From: Ridgeia piscesae | Lineage: Eukaryota > Annelida > Polychaeta > Sabellida > Siboglinidae | DNA length: 64,000 bases | Assembly: GCA_025642075.2 (NCBI GenBank) | Contig: JAODUO010000120.1 | Coordinates: 128,501 to 192,500, forward strand | Direction: 5' to 3' | Shown: positions 34,083 through 47,306 of the stretch, piece after piece | Position numbering within the stretch: the first letter of the stretch is position 1 | How the letters are laid out: the number at the start of each line of letters is the position of its first letter | Made by a program: the position numbers and the translations under genes | Notes under the pieces: generated by a model | Database searches by the model: none | Told to the model about the DNA's origin: nothing | The model's input: only the letters and a program-made list of their open reading frames with translations

Positions 34083-37000
34083 CTGGTGGAGTCAAACGGT
34101 CAGAAATGCGGTTAGAACAAATGTTTTTGTCATGTAGGTGGTGTAGATATTAATTGTAATTCACATGAAATGTTTGATTTAGCATTTTTAACCACTTAAA
34201 TATTTATATGAAATATCAGATATACCACCAGGCCTGTATCATTATTTTTTCGTAAATGCATTATTTATTATCTATAAAAGTAAACCCCTACTTGGTAACA
34301 ACCAAACCTACAAACAAGCAACATGGCGCAGTTGATCAAATAACAGACTCTTCTTTGTAGATAAGAATATACTAATTACCAGGCTACCTGTCAATAAAGA
34401 AATGTTCACTATTGTACACGGATGATATTCTGGGTATACATTTGTTTGATACATAAAAGGTTTGCATGGCCTTGTCGTGTCTTACATGCAACAGCTGTTA
34501 CATGTACATGCAAACATGGGGGTGAATAGTTAATAATACTGTTAAAGGTTTATGGTCATCTTGGCGTAATGTTAAACGAGGTTGTCTGTTCCTTGATTAG
34601 CTAGGGTACATAATCATCATTACTATATTTGCTAAATAAGTTGCAATTTGTATCATGATCAGCAGTATATATTTATGGTTTTGTTTACAATTTGAATATT
34701 TCATGCACACAACAATAACATTGTAAACTAGTTTACAACATTGTAAACTAGTTTACACAAGTTTGGCTAACGGAACTGCAATTAACATTCTAGCAACATT
34801 ATGATTATAATATGTGTCGAACACACCTCACTTTGCTTTAATAGGATTCCTAATTGAGAGAAAAACAACTAAGTTGATGGTGATAGGGATTTGATGCTGA
34901 AAATTAATAACACTTAGTCCACTCTGAATTCCTCAAACCCTAATAAAATATAACCACTGCAATACTTGTGACTAGTAATGTTAGTTCACATAATTTTTTT
35001 ACAAGTGCAAATTATTCTTTTATGATATATGTCCTACAGGTAACAGTTACCAATCACTTGAGTATCAGTACAGAATTGGTCATACTACCATTGGGAAGAT
35101 AATCCCATATACATGTTCTATGTATCTATCTCGCACTGAATTACAAATACATAAAGGTGTAGAGTTGGGCTGTTTATGAAGTCATTAATTCGGTTAATAA
35201 TAAATAACATATAATTACAGTACATAAATCATTTAGTCATAAGGTGTTACAACATTAATTAAATATATGAAAATGTCAGATAAACCATTATGGTCGGTTG
35301 CCCATAATATAAGAAAAAACATTTCCTTTTGATGTATAGCAACCCACGGAAGGAAGCTATGTGATCCTGACAATGTTTTGAACATGAAATTATATTTGAA
35401 CACAATACCAAACAATTGGGACCACACAGTGGATTTCACCATAACTATAAGAAATCTAAATATAATGAGCAAGTGCTTAGTTAAGAGGAACAAATGTGAA
35501 ATTCCAATTCTGGCTTGAACAATATCATACTACTATAAACAAAAAGAACACTGGGTATACTGAAGTAGTAGACAAAGTCACAGCTTATGAAAACATGTTG
35601 TATTATTTTATTTATTTGATATCATCTCATCAACACACATTTCAAATGATCGGCAACACACAAATACGTGTTCACACCAACATCATTCGTTCGGTTGGAA
35701 CTAGTGATATGTAGTCTTTAGGCAAGACATCCATTATTTGCATCATAATCTGGTCCAAGCATGCTTATAGCCTTTTTTGAAAAAAGGGGAAACAGTCACA
35801 TTTGTATTATTAATAACACATACCCCATACATACATACATGAGGATCTTATCAAGATTATTTCATATTTATTATATACATATTCTGGGCTGATTCAGTAA
35901 CACTTCTTAGGATCAATGCATGCAAACAGACTGTTATGAAACTATAAGAAACATTTTTGTTATATATAAAATAGACTGGCAGATTAAAAAATATCAAAAA
36001 AGACGTCACGGTTAAAAACCGTGTGTCCTATCTGCACTGTCTGTGCATTAAATATCCTCCCAATGACCGTGTCCAGACGTTTGTATTCATAGTTCTTTCA
36101 TTATGACATCTATGTACTAAATCAATAACACTTATTACGTTCAGGTTAAGCAAACACTATGTTACGGAACTAGAACATTTTTCTTATTAAAATAGACTGG
36201 CAAAATCAAAAGCTCACATTTGTTTCTCGTGTCATGAGCCAGATATAGAATGTAAAGCTATTCCTTATCAGGTGTAAACAAGGGGTACGAACGCGTTTTA
36301 CCTAGTTATTTTTTTATCATGAGTGTATATTTTGTATTTAATTAGACATTCAAAATTGATTCCCACTCACAGTCACCCAGTCAGCAGTCACCAGTGCAGT
36401 CCCGTGGCAGTGTCATTCACTCATTGGTAACGTGTGTTCAGACGAGCACTGTTTTATGGATTAAAATGTTTAAAATACAAATATTGTTGAAACTAAACAA
36501 CAGTTAATCGAGTGATACTAATGTCACGATGTCGCTGTCTCTACTTACTTCTGATAGGGCTTTGACATTGAAGTTTGAACGAACCAGTCATCATTCAACG
36601 GTGGCTAATTTCTGAGATATATTCCTCCATTTTTGTGAACATTGCTTCAAGGGGCGTCAATATTGGGTACTTGCAGGATATTCGTAACCGATGCTTGTGT
36701 CTTTGTAACGTGGGTTTGCACCATTCCATAGCGAAAATTTCACGGTAAAGCTCAACAAAAATATTTGAAGTGAGAATTTTGACAAATCAGTAACTGCCAT
36801 TTTCAAGAAGGTCGAAGTTCAACTCAGTGCTGTCATCTCATTGGTTGTTAACTCAGAGTCACTCGTACGAGTGCCTCGTACGAGTGACTCGGACATACAT
36901 GACGCACGTACGATTTTAGTCCGATTTTGCAACTCACGTACGATTTTCATGGTTTCATCCGAGTCACTCGTACGAGTCCCTCAGACGTGTGTCACCGCCT

Positions 37001-37400
37001 TTATTAAAATATAATATCAGGAATAACACAATGTGTATATGATAAATTAGACAATGAAAAAACAAATCCGAAAGTGGAATGTGTGTGTACTGCAGATAGT
37101 AACAAAATAACTTCACCCTTGGGAGGGATTGTATGGATTATATGCCCATGTGAACTTGGTTTTGTAAATCTCATCTGGTCGTTACACGTGGAAACTTGCA
37201 AAAATCTATTACTGGGCTGACATTTCCTAATATTAAACTAATTGCAATGTATGGCAATTGTTCCTGTTGCTTGCTACGAGTCTACAATAACAACAAATTT
37301 GACGTGCTTAATAATAATAAGTAAGTTCTATTGTGCCTTAGAGACCAATCTCAGAGACGCATAAATATAAACAGGTTAATTGATCTCAGAGTCAGTAAAT
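34083..37400. other. Intron of the VWFA gene, mostly unique
   Basis: No genes seen. Small features are a tandem pair of AACATTGTAAACTAGTTTAC at about 34719-34756 and the hairpin cluster at 36856-36976. Short frames such as 35233-35493 and 35496-35714 show no family resemblance. Confidence 0.5.
36856..36976. repeat. Perfect 16-bp hairpin plus a third copy
   Basis: GAGTCACTCGTACGAG at 36856-36871 is perfectly inverted at 36875-36890 with a 3-nt loop, and occurs a third time in direct orientation at 36961-36976. The core CTCGTACGAG is itself a 10-bp palindrome. CACGTACGATTTT also occurs twice between them (36905 and 36941). Confidence 0.9.
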
Positions 37401-38095
37401 AATACCAGTTGTCATCAAATTAATTGATGCGCCAGTGAGCTATGCTGGATAGGCAAGGTTGTAAATGAATGTCTTTAAATGACGGTGGAACTTAGCAATA
37501 TTTTCAACAGAATTAACACTGGAGCAAAGCATATTCTAAAGAGTAGGTGCACCGTCAGCAACAACCCTAGTCCCAATATTAGTATTGTCTTTAGGGACAA
37601 AAAGTAAATCAGAACTTAATGAACAGTTGTAAGCAATGAATGTAAATGCAATGGCTGCTTACAGGGAAGTTCCTAGTAAGCAATAGTACACATCTGATAG
37701 ATTAGAAGATATCGGACAGGACGTCAATGCAGAGTGCAGAGACTTTAGAAGCGTCATTGATTGAATAAAGCGTGGAGACGAAGTCACAACCCTTGCTAAG
37801 CAATTCTGAACACGTAATCTTGTAATATCCTTAAAGTCAACCTATTAACAAAGGGGATTAGAATAGTCTAGTATACTAGTAACTAGCGCAATTGCTATAA
37901 CTTTGAGGATCTGAGAAATTGTGTTGTTTAAAATTAAAGTTCTCATAAAAATTACTACTAAATTCCGTGTTGAAACTGCTTGCCATGACATTCTTACGGT
38001 GTTTGTTATCGTACCATGTAAAGAGTCACAACATGCTTTCAATAGTACAATTGTCAATTGATCTATGTCACAAAATGTATTGGGAGAAGACATAA
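37400..38095 (-). pseudogene. LINE 3' region (CR1/L2-type), decayed
   Basis: On the minus strand from 38095: LTIVLLKACCDSLHG, then ALVTSILDYSNPL near 37870, then NCLARVVTSSPRF near 37790, LLFVPKDNTNIGTRVVADGA near 37590, NSVENIAKFHRHLKTFIYNL near 37480, and a stop after AYPA. This is the classic LINE C-terminal series (LDYCNSLL / ARVVTRSPRF / APTLWNSLP / FRRHLKTYLFNLAY). Stops and shifts break it into several frames. It occupies the end of the intron before the exon at 38184. Confidence 0.85.
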
Positions 38096-38183
38096 TTATT
38101 TAATTATTATAGAGATTACATGGTGAGGTCGATATTTTATAAAGTGAAGAAAACAGGCAATTGGTATTTGTCTTCGTTTTCAG

Positions 38184-38408
38184 GTAAACTACAATCAGAT
38201 GTGTATTCGTCCTCCGCCATGGCTAAGGACCTCGAAAAAACCAAACTATCCAGGCATGGACCTACTTGAACACTTTATAGGATCATACGGCTCTGATAAC
38301 CTCCTTCGTCATGAACATTTCACTGACGAGAACGGTTTGGAAACTGTCTATCCGGTTTCAAAAGGAAACGCCAATCCAAAAAGGGACTTTTGTCGATACC
38401 AGATCAAG
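38184..38408 (+). CDS. VWFA/alpha-2-delta-like gene, exon before the VWFA domain
   Basis: A 225-bp exon (75 codons) between TCGTTTTCAG and GTAACA, phase 0 at both ends. It encodes CIRPPPWLRTS, then LLEHFIGSYGSDNLLRHEHF, then NGLETVYPVSKGN. In alpha-2/delta and CACHD1 proteins the same place holds a 'LLWQxFGSATGLxRxYPA' segment just before 'DxRxRPWY' and the VWFA strand. Here G-S at the start and ETVYP at the end fit that pattern. The exon lies 90 bp after the 5' end of a minus-strand LINE remnant that fills the end of the preceding intron. Confidence 0.65.
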
Positions 38409-38841
38409 GTAACATTATTAAATACACTGATATAATACTATTGGTAACAAGATATTGTTTGTTGTCAAAGTTAAAGTGGTGTAAAACACAAATTGTACGT
38501 ACACATGATATAAATCAAATGGAAAGGTAAACAAAATTCACATATGTATAATGAAAAAAAGTAAAGAACATCAATAGCTCGCAACGCATAATCTAGGGTA
38601 TAACTTCAAAATATCTTCTTTCAGGAACCTGCCCTACCTAGAAGATGGCCATGTTTTTGTTAAAAAAAAATAGGCACAGTCGAAAATACGAAGTGAAAAT
38701 AACATAACAGCAAATATGGGCCAATCTCTAAACAAATCTAACAGTTTGGGTCGGAAATGCAATTTTTTAAAGTTTTTCGATTTGCATGGTAAAGATCGTG
38801 ATACGCTGGCGCGGTGGAAGGGTGGAAGGTCAAAGGTCAAA
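38409..38841. other. Intron; candidate micro-exon at 38625-38644
   Basis: A strong acceptor (TATCTTCTTTCAG) ends at 38624. The next 20 bases encode EPALPR plus two bases, exactly the phase needed to join the exon at 48914 (giving ...PRSTWYV, like the DPRxRPWYV of alpha-2/delta proteins). However, the sequence after base 38644 is ATGGCC, not GT, so a normal donor is lacking. Confidence 0.25.
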
Positions 38842-39300
38842 TATGGGTCAGGGTCAAAGGTCATATAGCGCCCCAACTACAAACTAGGTTAAAAAACAAG
38901 TGGAGCCATCTGACGGATATGTCTTCAGCTAATACCCCCAAAATACGTGTCTTATTTTAAAACTAGAACTAAAAATAGTCAAGAGGCGTTCCTGGCGAGA
39001 GCGGCGCGGCGCGGCGCGGCGCGACGCGACGCGGCGCGGAGGAAGGGTGGAAGTTGGAAGGGTGGAAATGGGTCTTTCGGTGCATTTTTGGAGGAGCAAC
39101 GCCTTAAATGAAATATCATTGTTTGAATAAAAAGGGGCGTGGTGCGGCGCGGCGCGGGGCACAGGAAGGGTGGAAGGGTGGAAGGTCAAAGACCAAAGGT
39201 TAACTTTAAGGTCAATTATCATCATCACGCTCGGTAGGTAGGCCACTTGGGTCACTTTCTTCACGTTGTTCGTGTAGGCCACGTTGCGCAATGGTATTGT
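38842..39300 (+). repeat. Third partial copy of the 20.4-26.3 kb arm repeat
   Basis: It shares CTACAAACTAGGT, AACAAGTGGA, ATGTCTTCAGCTAATACC and GTCAAGAGGCG...CCTGGCGAGAGC with 20490-20610 in the same order. It then diverges into GGCGC-rich repeats (39001-39035) and GGAAGGGTGG repeats. Its end (39230-39300) resembles the segment at 40970-41035 of the next palindrome (GTAGGCCAC..GGTCAC, GTTGCGCAA), linking the two structures. Confidence 0.75.
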
Positions 39301-40028
39301 TTTCTATCTATCTTATATAACAGTGGGTTAATGCAACCGGAGCGGAGGAAGGTAAACGGTTATGAATTATTGTGTCTTTTTTAAACTATGCCAAACAGGG
39401 CTTAACGCACCGCCCTATGAAGTGTGCCCTGGTAGTTAGGTTGTCAACTACAAACATATATTCAATAAAGCGACAATTGCTGTCTTCCGGAAAACGATCA
39501 TCCCATTAGGTCATTGCGCCATGTTCTAATTTGTATCTCTACTGAGAAAACTTTGGTTTCATTCCCACGTATGTGACTAAAATACCTAGATATCTAGTTT
39601 GGTTAGTTACCAGGTCCTCAATGTCCAGTGGGGGTGCAACACGGGGCTTGTCTATCTATCGAAGCTTGGTGCCCCAGGGCAGTCGGATGCTGTCTGTTCT
39701 CATCGAGGGACGCTGGCTCAGGCAGAATCAGTTACAGTGCGTCAGTGGACGACGTTGTAGGCTTGCAAGTGGTTGGTACTACACTACGGCAAGTCACCGC
39801 GTTAGCTGAAGGTATAGGAGATATTGAAATATTGACTGTCGACTCTCCTGCCTGCGACTGTGTATAATAATTATGTGTTATATAAGTAGCCCTGCGACAT
39901 GTGCAGAAAAGTCTGGGCACATTTATTCATGTGGTGGTATCCCCTACATGTTCTGCATTAGACTACGTGCGTGCGTGCGTGTTTCAGAACGAACCTCACC
40001 CGGGGCCCATTGGTCAGTTGGTTAAAGT

Positions 40029-40590
<562 letters not shown>

Positions 40591-41149
40591 ATCTTGTTTC
40601 GCACAAATGATTTATTCCCATCTTTCTGTCTCCCATAATCCCATAACCCCACTTCCCCGATTAACAATATATGTATAACCTTCACCCTTTATCCCTTTTT
40701 ACACTTAACGTACCAAGCAGACAAGAGACGTTGTCAAAACAGATTAAATAAAGCTAGGACAGAACATTTACATTGTTTTAAAGGGGAACTGAAGCGCCCG
40801 AACAACCACAGCCCAAACATAAGAACATATAATTTACAGTACTTGTCACTATAATTTGACAAGCACAGCGTCACCGTATATTTGTGAGCTTCTTTCAACA
40901 CAGGGGGCCGTTGGTGCTCTCGAAGCAATGTCGTCTGACAACATTAAATTGTAGTTCACGATCGCTACCGTGTCCAGTATGTAGGCCACATAGGTCACGT
41001 TCTCCACGTATGGAACTTACATATGACGTTGCGCAACCCATACACACGAGGCTATGATCGTTTTCTGTCATGTGCAAACCATAACTTCCGTTAAAATGAC
41101 GCTTCCTGCCACGTGCAAAACACAACTTCCGTAAAAATGTCGGGCCAGA

Positions 41150-43790
41150 TCAGGACCATAACACAGTTTCTTGCAAAATTACACCTTCGACCATAGTCAT
41201 AACGTTAAAAAATGGTGCCATTTAAAGTTTCGACGCGATAACCTTGCCAAGTTTTCTTATTTGACTGAATCAGTGTGCTAACTACGTAACATTTCATAAC
41301 GTTACTCCGTTTCATAGCGTTAGACAGTTTACATGTTTAACTAAGTTAGCGTTGTAACTTGTTGTAAAGTCTGAATATTTTAGTGTTTCGACGCAAGAGC
41401 CTTTTCAACTATTCGTATTTTGCTAACTCAATGTGGTGATTTCGTAACATTTACCACTTGAACGAGATAGAAAAAGCGACGTTTTCACAATTGTTACCAA
41501 GTTAGCGTGGTAACTTCTTAACTTTAAATTTTTTCACTTCGGAAAACAAACATTTTGATATTTTACGATATGAATGTATTAAACTCTCAATATTCTTCCG
41601 TTTCGTCAGTGAGGTAATTTCGTAACATTGTTACCGTCTCAACGAAAGTAGAGAGCAATATTTTGACAACAAACTTAATATGTTTCTGTTTCGACGTGAT
41701 AACCTTGTCTTGTTTTCGTATTTTACTAAGTCGTCATGGTAATCACCTAAGATTTTTTAGCTCAATGAGATAACGTGTAGTAAATTTTGAATACTTTAGC
41801 GTTTCACTGCAACAGGTTTGTCACTGTCGTGTTTTACTAAACCAACTTGGTACTTTCGTAACTTTCTGTCGGAAAAACTGCGGTGCTTTCGATCATAAAA
41901 CGACAAAGTCGCCGGTTTATCTTACGTCATAGAATAGTTTCATAACTAAATCTAGAAAATGTTGGGTTTGACAACACTATTTTAAAAGCTAGCACCGTCT
42001 AGCGGACAACTCTAACACAACATTTGACGCGAGCGCCATCTCGCTGACAACACAACCACTAATTAGGGTTATACACACTTCGACCATAGCCATAACCAAA
42101 TGTTAGTGTTTTGATGCGATAACCTTGTCAAGTTTTCATATTTCACTAAGACAATAAGGTCCTTTCATATCACTTACCACGTCAACGAGATGAATACAAC
42201 GGTCTTTTCACAAGTGTTACCAAGTTAGTGTGGTAACTTCGTTTTTTTGGTTAGTTTTTCACTTCGGAAAACTTAATTTTTTTTGTATCAAAATCTCAAT
42301 ATTCGTTCGTTTCGTTGTTGTATTTTACTAAGTTTTACTAAGTCAGCAAGATAATCACACGCTTCCTACCACGTGCAAACAACAATTGCCGTAAAACGCG
42401 GCTCCGATGACAACCGTAACATAATGTCTGGCAACATGGCATAACATAACTTTTAGTGTTTCGATGCGATAACTTTGTCAAGTTTTCATATTGTACTGAG
42501 TCGGTGCGCTAACCTCGTCCCACATCGTAACGTTTCACCGTTTCATTGCGTTAGATAAGTGGTGTTTTCACAAATTTAACTATGTTAGTCTGGTAACATG
42601 TAGTCAAATGGAATATTAATCTGTTTCGACGCGATAACCTTGTCAAGTTTTCTTATTTTACTAAGTCGGTGTGCCAACTTTGTACCATTTCACAACTTTT
42701 CAGCGTTTCACCTTGATGGCTTTGTCACTTTGACGTATTTTTCTAAGTCATCTTGTTAGTTTCATAACATTCTGTGGGAAAGTTGTCACTTTCTATCATA
42801 ACACGAGAACCTTGGTAGTTTTTCTTACGACACAGAATATATTCTTAATGAATTCTAACCAAATCTAGAAAGAAATATTGGGTTGTAACGTCACTTCTTT
42901 AAAAAAAGTGGTACAATCTTGCGGATAACTCTGACACTACGTTAGACGTTAGCCGCATCTAGCGAACAAAACAGCCACTAATTAGGGTTTGACATAGAAA
43001 AACGGTTGCTTCCATAACATAATTTCTCGCAAAATAGTGACTTCGGTCACAGTCATGACATACCTTTTTGTGTTTCGAGGCTATAACCTTGGCGAATATT
43101 CGTATTTTATTAAAGTAAACGTGGTAATTTCGTAGCATTTAGCGACTCAACGAGATACAAAGAGGAATCTTTTCACTTCAGACCATATTCGTATCATAAC
43201 ATCTGCCAAAATGGGGGCTCCTATCACGTGCAAAACGTAACTTCCGTAAGAATTACGATATCGATAACCAGCAAAAACATAACTTCCATAAAAAGGACGA
43301 TTCCTGTCACGTGCAAAACACAACGTACAAATTTAGAAAAATATTGGTTTGTGACGTCACTATTTTAAAAACTGGATCCATCTTGTGGCTAAAAGCTATG
43401 TGAACCTTTCGATCATAAAACCACACACTTGGTGGTTTATCTTACGACATAGAACATTTTTAAAACATAATCTAGAAATATATTCGGTTGTGACCTCACT
43501 ACGCTAGACGCTAACCCATCTGGCGGATACATCTTACAATACACGAGACGCTAGCGCCATCTATCTAACAAAACAACCACTAATTAGGGTTAGACACAGT
43601 AAAAACTTGGTTTGCGACATCACTAATTTAACAGCTAGCGCCATCTAGCGGATAACCCTAACATAACATTATACACCAGTGCAATCTAGCGGACAAAACA
43701 AACACTAACTAGGGTTAGACACATAATTTGTTAAGATAAACCAGGGTTTGACATAGGAAAAAAGTTGGGGTTAACTGATCGAAAATGTTG
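41150..43790. repeat. Degenerate tandem blocks in the palindrome centre
   Basis: The string TTTCGACGCGATAACCTTG and close variants recur near 41229, 41690, 42112, 42463, 42626 and 43072, each followed by TTTTC.TATTTTACTAAGTC. ACTAATTAGGGTTAGACAC-like strings recur near 42059, 42976, 43578 and 43709. Spacing is irregular (300-600 bp), suggesting several old rounds of tandem duplication with decay. No open frame over 60 codons. At the centre, 43767-43783 (TTGGGGTTAACTGATC region) and 43806-43825 form a small inverted repeat. Confidence 0.7.
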
Positions 43791-45363
43791 ATACAAAATT
43801 GTTTGATCAGTTAGCCCCAACGTTTTACGGAAGTTGTGTTTTGAACGTGGTAGGAAGCGTCTGATTACCTTGCTGACTTAGTAAAACTGTGGTCGAAGTT
43901 TGTTTACACTAATTAGTGGTTGTTTTGTCAGCGAGATGGCGCTCGCATCAAATGTTGTGTTAGAGATGTCCGCTAGATGGTGCTAGCTTTTAAAGTAGTG
44001 TTGTCACAACCCAATATTTTCTAGATTTGGTTATGAAAAATATTCTATGACGTAAGACAAACCACCGACATTGTCGTTTTATGATCGAAAGCACCGCAGT
44101 TTTCTGATAGAAAGTTACGAAAGTACCAAGTTAGTTTAGAGTAAAACACGACAGTGACAAACCTGTTGCAGTGAAACGCTACGACGACTTAATAAAATAC
44201 GAAAACAAGACAAGGTTATCACGTCGAAACAGAAACATATTAAGTTAGTTGTGAAAACATTGCTCTCTACTTTCGTTGACACGGTAACAATGTTACGAAA
44301 TTACCTCACTGACGAAACGGAAGAATATTGAGAGTTTAATACATTCATATCGTAAAATATCAAACTGTTATATGATTTCCGAAGCGAAAAACTAAAAAGT
44401 TAAGACGTTACTACGCTAACTTGGTAACAATTGTGAAAACGTCGCTCTTTCTATCTCGTTCAGGCGGTAAAAGTTACGAAATCACCACATCGACTTAGTA
44501 AAATACGAATAGTTGAAAAGGCTATTGCGTCGAAACACTAAAATATTAAGACTTTACAACAAGTTGCAACAGTAAATTAGTTAAACATATAAAAACGCCA
44601 ACTGTCTAACGCTATGAAACGGAGAAACGTTACGAAATACTACGAAGTTAGCACACTGACTCAGTCAAATAAGAAAACTTGTTTATCGCGTCGAAAATGG
44701 CACCGGTTTTTAACGTTATGACTATGGTCGAAGATGTAATTTTGCAAGAAATTGTGTTACGATCCTGATTTGTCCCGCCATTTTTACGGAAATTGTATTT
44801 TGCACGTGGTAGGAAGCGTCATTTTAACGGAAGTTATGGTTTGCACATGACAGAAAACTGTCCTAGCCACGTGTGTATGGGTTGCGCAACGACATATGTA
44901 AGTTCACCTACGTGGAGAACGTGACCTATGTCGCCTACATACTGGACGCGGTAGCGATCGTGAACTACAATTTGATTTTGTCAGAAGGCATTGCGCACGC
45001 GAGCCAGACGACCCTCGAGAGCACCGGCAGCCCCTGTGATGAAAGAAGCTCACTTTAAAAAATATCACAAATACACGATGACGCTGTGCTTGTCAAATTA
45101 TGGTGACAACTACTGTACATTAGATGTTCTTATGTTTGGGCAGTGGTTGTTCGGGCGCTTCAGTCCCCCTTTAAGACAATGTAGATGTTCCATCCTAGCT
45201 TCATGTTTTGACAACGTCTCTTGTCTGCTTGGTACGTTAAGTGTAAAACGAGAGGAAGGGGGAAGGTTATACATATATTGTTAATCGGGGAAATGAGGTT
45301 ATGGGATTGTGGGAGACAGAAAGACGGGAATAAGTCAGTTGTGCGAAACGAATTCCAAGAGTC

Positions 45364-45558
45364 GTGTGGTGTGGTGTGGTGTGGTGTGGTGTGGTGTGGT
45401 GTGGTGTGGTGTGGTGTGGTGTGGTGTGGTGTGGTGTGGTGTGGTGCGGTGCGGTGCGGTGCGGTGCGGTGCGGTGCGGTGCGGTGCGGTGCGGTGCGGT
45501 GCGGTGCGGTGCGGTGCGGTGCGTGCGGTGCCGTGCGGTGCCGTGCTGCGTGCGTGCC

Positions 45559-45630
<72 letters not shown>
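45364..45630. repeat. (GGTGT)n then (GGTGC)n pentamer array, then (GT)n
   Basis: About 16 units of GTGGT (45364-45446) change abruptly to about 15 units of GCGGT (45447-45521), then degrade into GTGCC-rich sequence and a GT tract of about 68 bp (45562-45629). The single T-to-C difference, fixed across a whole block, shows that two pentamer variants expanded separately side by side. Confidence 0.95.
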
Positions 45631-45637
<7 letters not shown>

Positions 45638-45664
45638 CGTGCATGCGTGTGCGTGCGTGTGGGA

Positions 45665-45756
45665 ATGACGTAACAAAGACACAACAAAAGTTGTTTTCCA
45701 CAACCTGTTGGTCCGGCGACGATACTGGTAAACGGATGAACTAACCTCGTGTCCAT
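45665..45756 (-). pseudogene. P-loop ATPase-like fragment in the right palindrome arm
   Basis: Inverted copy of the left-arm fragment, reading LVHPFTSIVAGPTGCGKQ from an ATG at 45756 on the minus strand. The differences from the left copy include a silent change in the GPTG codons and three replacements. Preservation of the motif in both arms, including the odd Gln after Lys, shows that the Gln predates the palindrome. Confidence 0.3.
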
Positions 45757-46699
45757 ACTTTAGCCAACTGACCAATGGGCCCCGGGTGAAGTTCTTTCTG
45801 AAACACGCACGCACGCATGTAGTCTAATGCAGAACATATAGTGATACCACCTCATGAATAAGCATGCCCAGACTTCTGCATATGTCGCAGGGCTACTTAT
45901 ATTAGCGTCATGGTCAATTGATTTTGCTCCCACTCATGGACTACGTGGGCGCAGAAATCAAGCTATGCTTGACCATGTGGCATGTAGTACCTCGTTTTGA
46001 AGCCCTGCACATCTAGATGTCGATTCTAGACTTTGTCTCGACATATAATTAAGTAAGCGTATGTGTGATTGGGTATGTACGTAGTTAATAATGCGCGTAT
46101 TGTAATATTCGTTTATCTGATAAAGCCAACTTATATGGAAAAGAGAGCCGTCGAATTATTTTCCATATATTATTTTATTGTACAGTATACTACAGGTCTG
46201 CGGAGATGCAGAAGAACGCAGACAGACTAACTACAGGTGTATGCAAACATGGTAGTGAAATCCATCATTAACATCAGATCATAAAACTACAGAGGAATTC
46301 TACACCGAACTATATGGCAGCGAAAAAAGTACCATAATTCTCACCACGCCGAAAGATGTAACAGGTATATGAAGAATGGGCAGCATCAGCAATGACCATG
46401 TAGACATTGATATGCTAAAAAACAGGAAACATTACCTTCTATAAGACACCAAGTGTGTATCAGAAAGACGAATACTACAGAATTGAAGAACGCAAAAATT
46501 GTGCTAATCTTCATGAAATGAAATACCAAATATACAAAGAAATACATATAGATATCTTATCAGACACCTATAAAGTAGTCTAGAAAATGCAACTGAAAGG
46601 CTTGGAAAGACATTCGACAAAAAACAACTAAGAGAGCAATCTGTGTTTAGATGCATATACTCAGTAACAGTGTACATCCATGTCACTTCAAATCCAGTT

Positions 46700-47122
46700 G
46701 TAGAAGACGTGATGATGATTAATTGTCATCGTCCTCATCGTTCTCGTCATAATCATCAACAGTGTGGATTTCATCTGAGATTTCTTCGTAATTTCCATTC
46801 TTTTCTAAGATATCAACTAGAACCATCGGAATGACGCCCCCTACAACCAAAGTGGTTCCAGTTTTCCCGCTTCTATGACATGATAACCATGGTCACGAGG
46901 GGACGGTATTTCTGGAAAATGATCGAGAGCCCTGCGCAAGATACATACTTGGAAATTGACTCTCTTGATATACTGGGCGAGAACCAGTCTGCATGGCGAA
47001 AATGTGGAGAGATCAATGGAGAGACCAGGTAGAAGGTTGACGTTTAAACCACATATGTTCTTGACCTTGATCTCTCTAGCCACATCAACTTGCTTCACTC
47101 GCATATACATATAGGCCCTCAT
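46700..47122 (-). CDS. Unidentified frame inside the 45.9-47.7 kb element, broken
   Basis: The minus-strand frame from 47122 reads MRVKQVDVAREIKVKN, then LLPGLSIDLSTFSPCRLVLA, then RDHGYHVIEAGK. A one-base shift at about 46860 leads to a second segment (VVGGVIPMVLVDILEKN) ending in a very acidic tail (DDYDENDEDDDN) before a stop near 46719. An acidic C-terminal tail and continuous composition suggest real coding. The family is unknown, and the shift means it is probably inactive. Confidence 0.3.
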
Positions 47123-47306
47123 ATATAAGGCACTCTTAGTGCCTAATATCTTATGCTGAAGTAATGTAACCGATTCACCCCGTTAGGAAAGTGACGTCTT
47201 TCCTTGTAGGCATAATTGCAGACTTATTCGGTCATATCAGTGTCCTTCATGTACTCTAATACCGCTCACAAGAACGTTTATGAAAGTATATATAAATGCG
47301 AGTCTA

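Larger units (their letters stand above)
43815..45905 (-). repeat. Right arm of the 6-kb palindrome
   Basis: Inverted partner of 39876-42400. Where the left arm has a (CA)n tract followed by an (AAGAC)n tract, this arm has a (GT)n tract and a (GGTGY)n pentamer array, so the simple repeats evolved independently in the two arms. The outer end at 45905 abuts the terminal repeat of another element (45912). Confidence 0.88.

Noticed and set aside
36856..36976. CRISPR-like direct repeats
   Set aside because: Only three copies, one inverted, with unequal spacing, in animal DNA; a hairpin cluster explains it better.
42059..43735. Recurring TTAGGGTTAGACAC strings as interstitial telomere repeats
   Set aside because: Each occurrence has only one TTAGGG followed by non-telomeric bases, and they recur as part of longer diverged blocks.
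45160..45814. Frames rich in His-Thr-Ala or Gly-Val-Trp-Cys over the pentamer array
   Set aside because: Artefacts of pentamer and GT repeats in the right arm of the palindrome.
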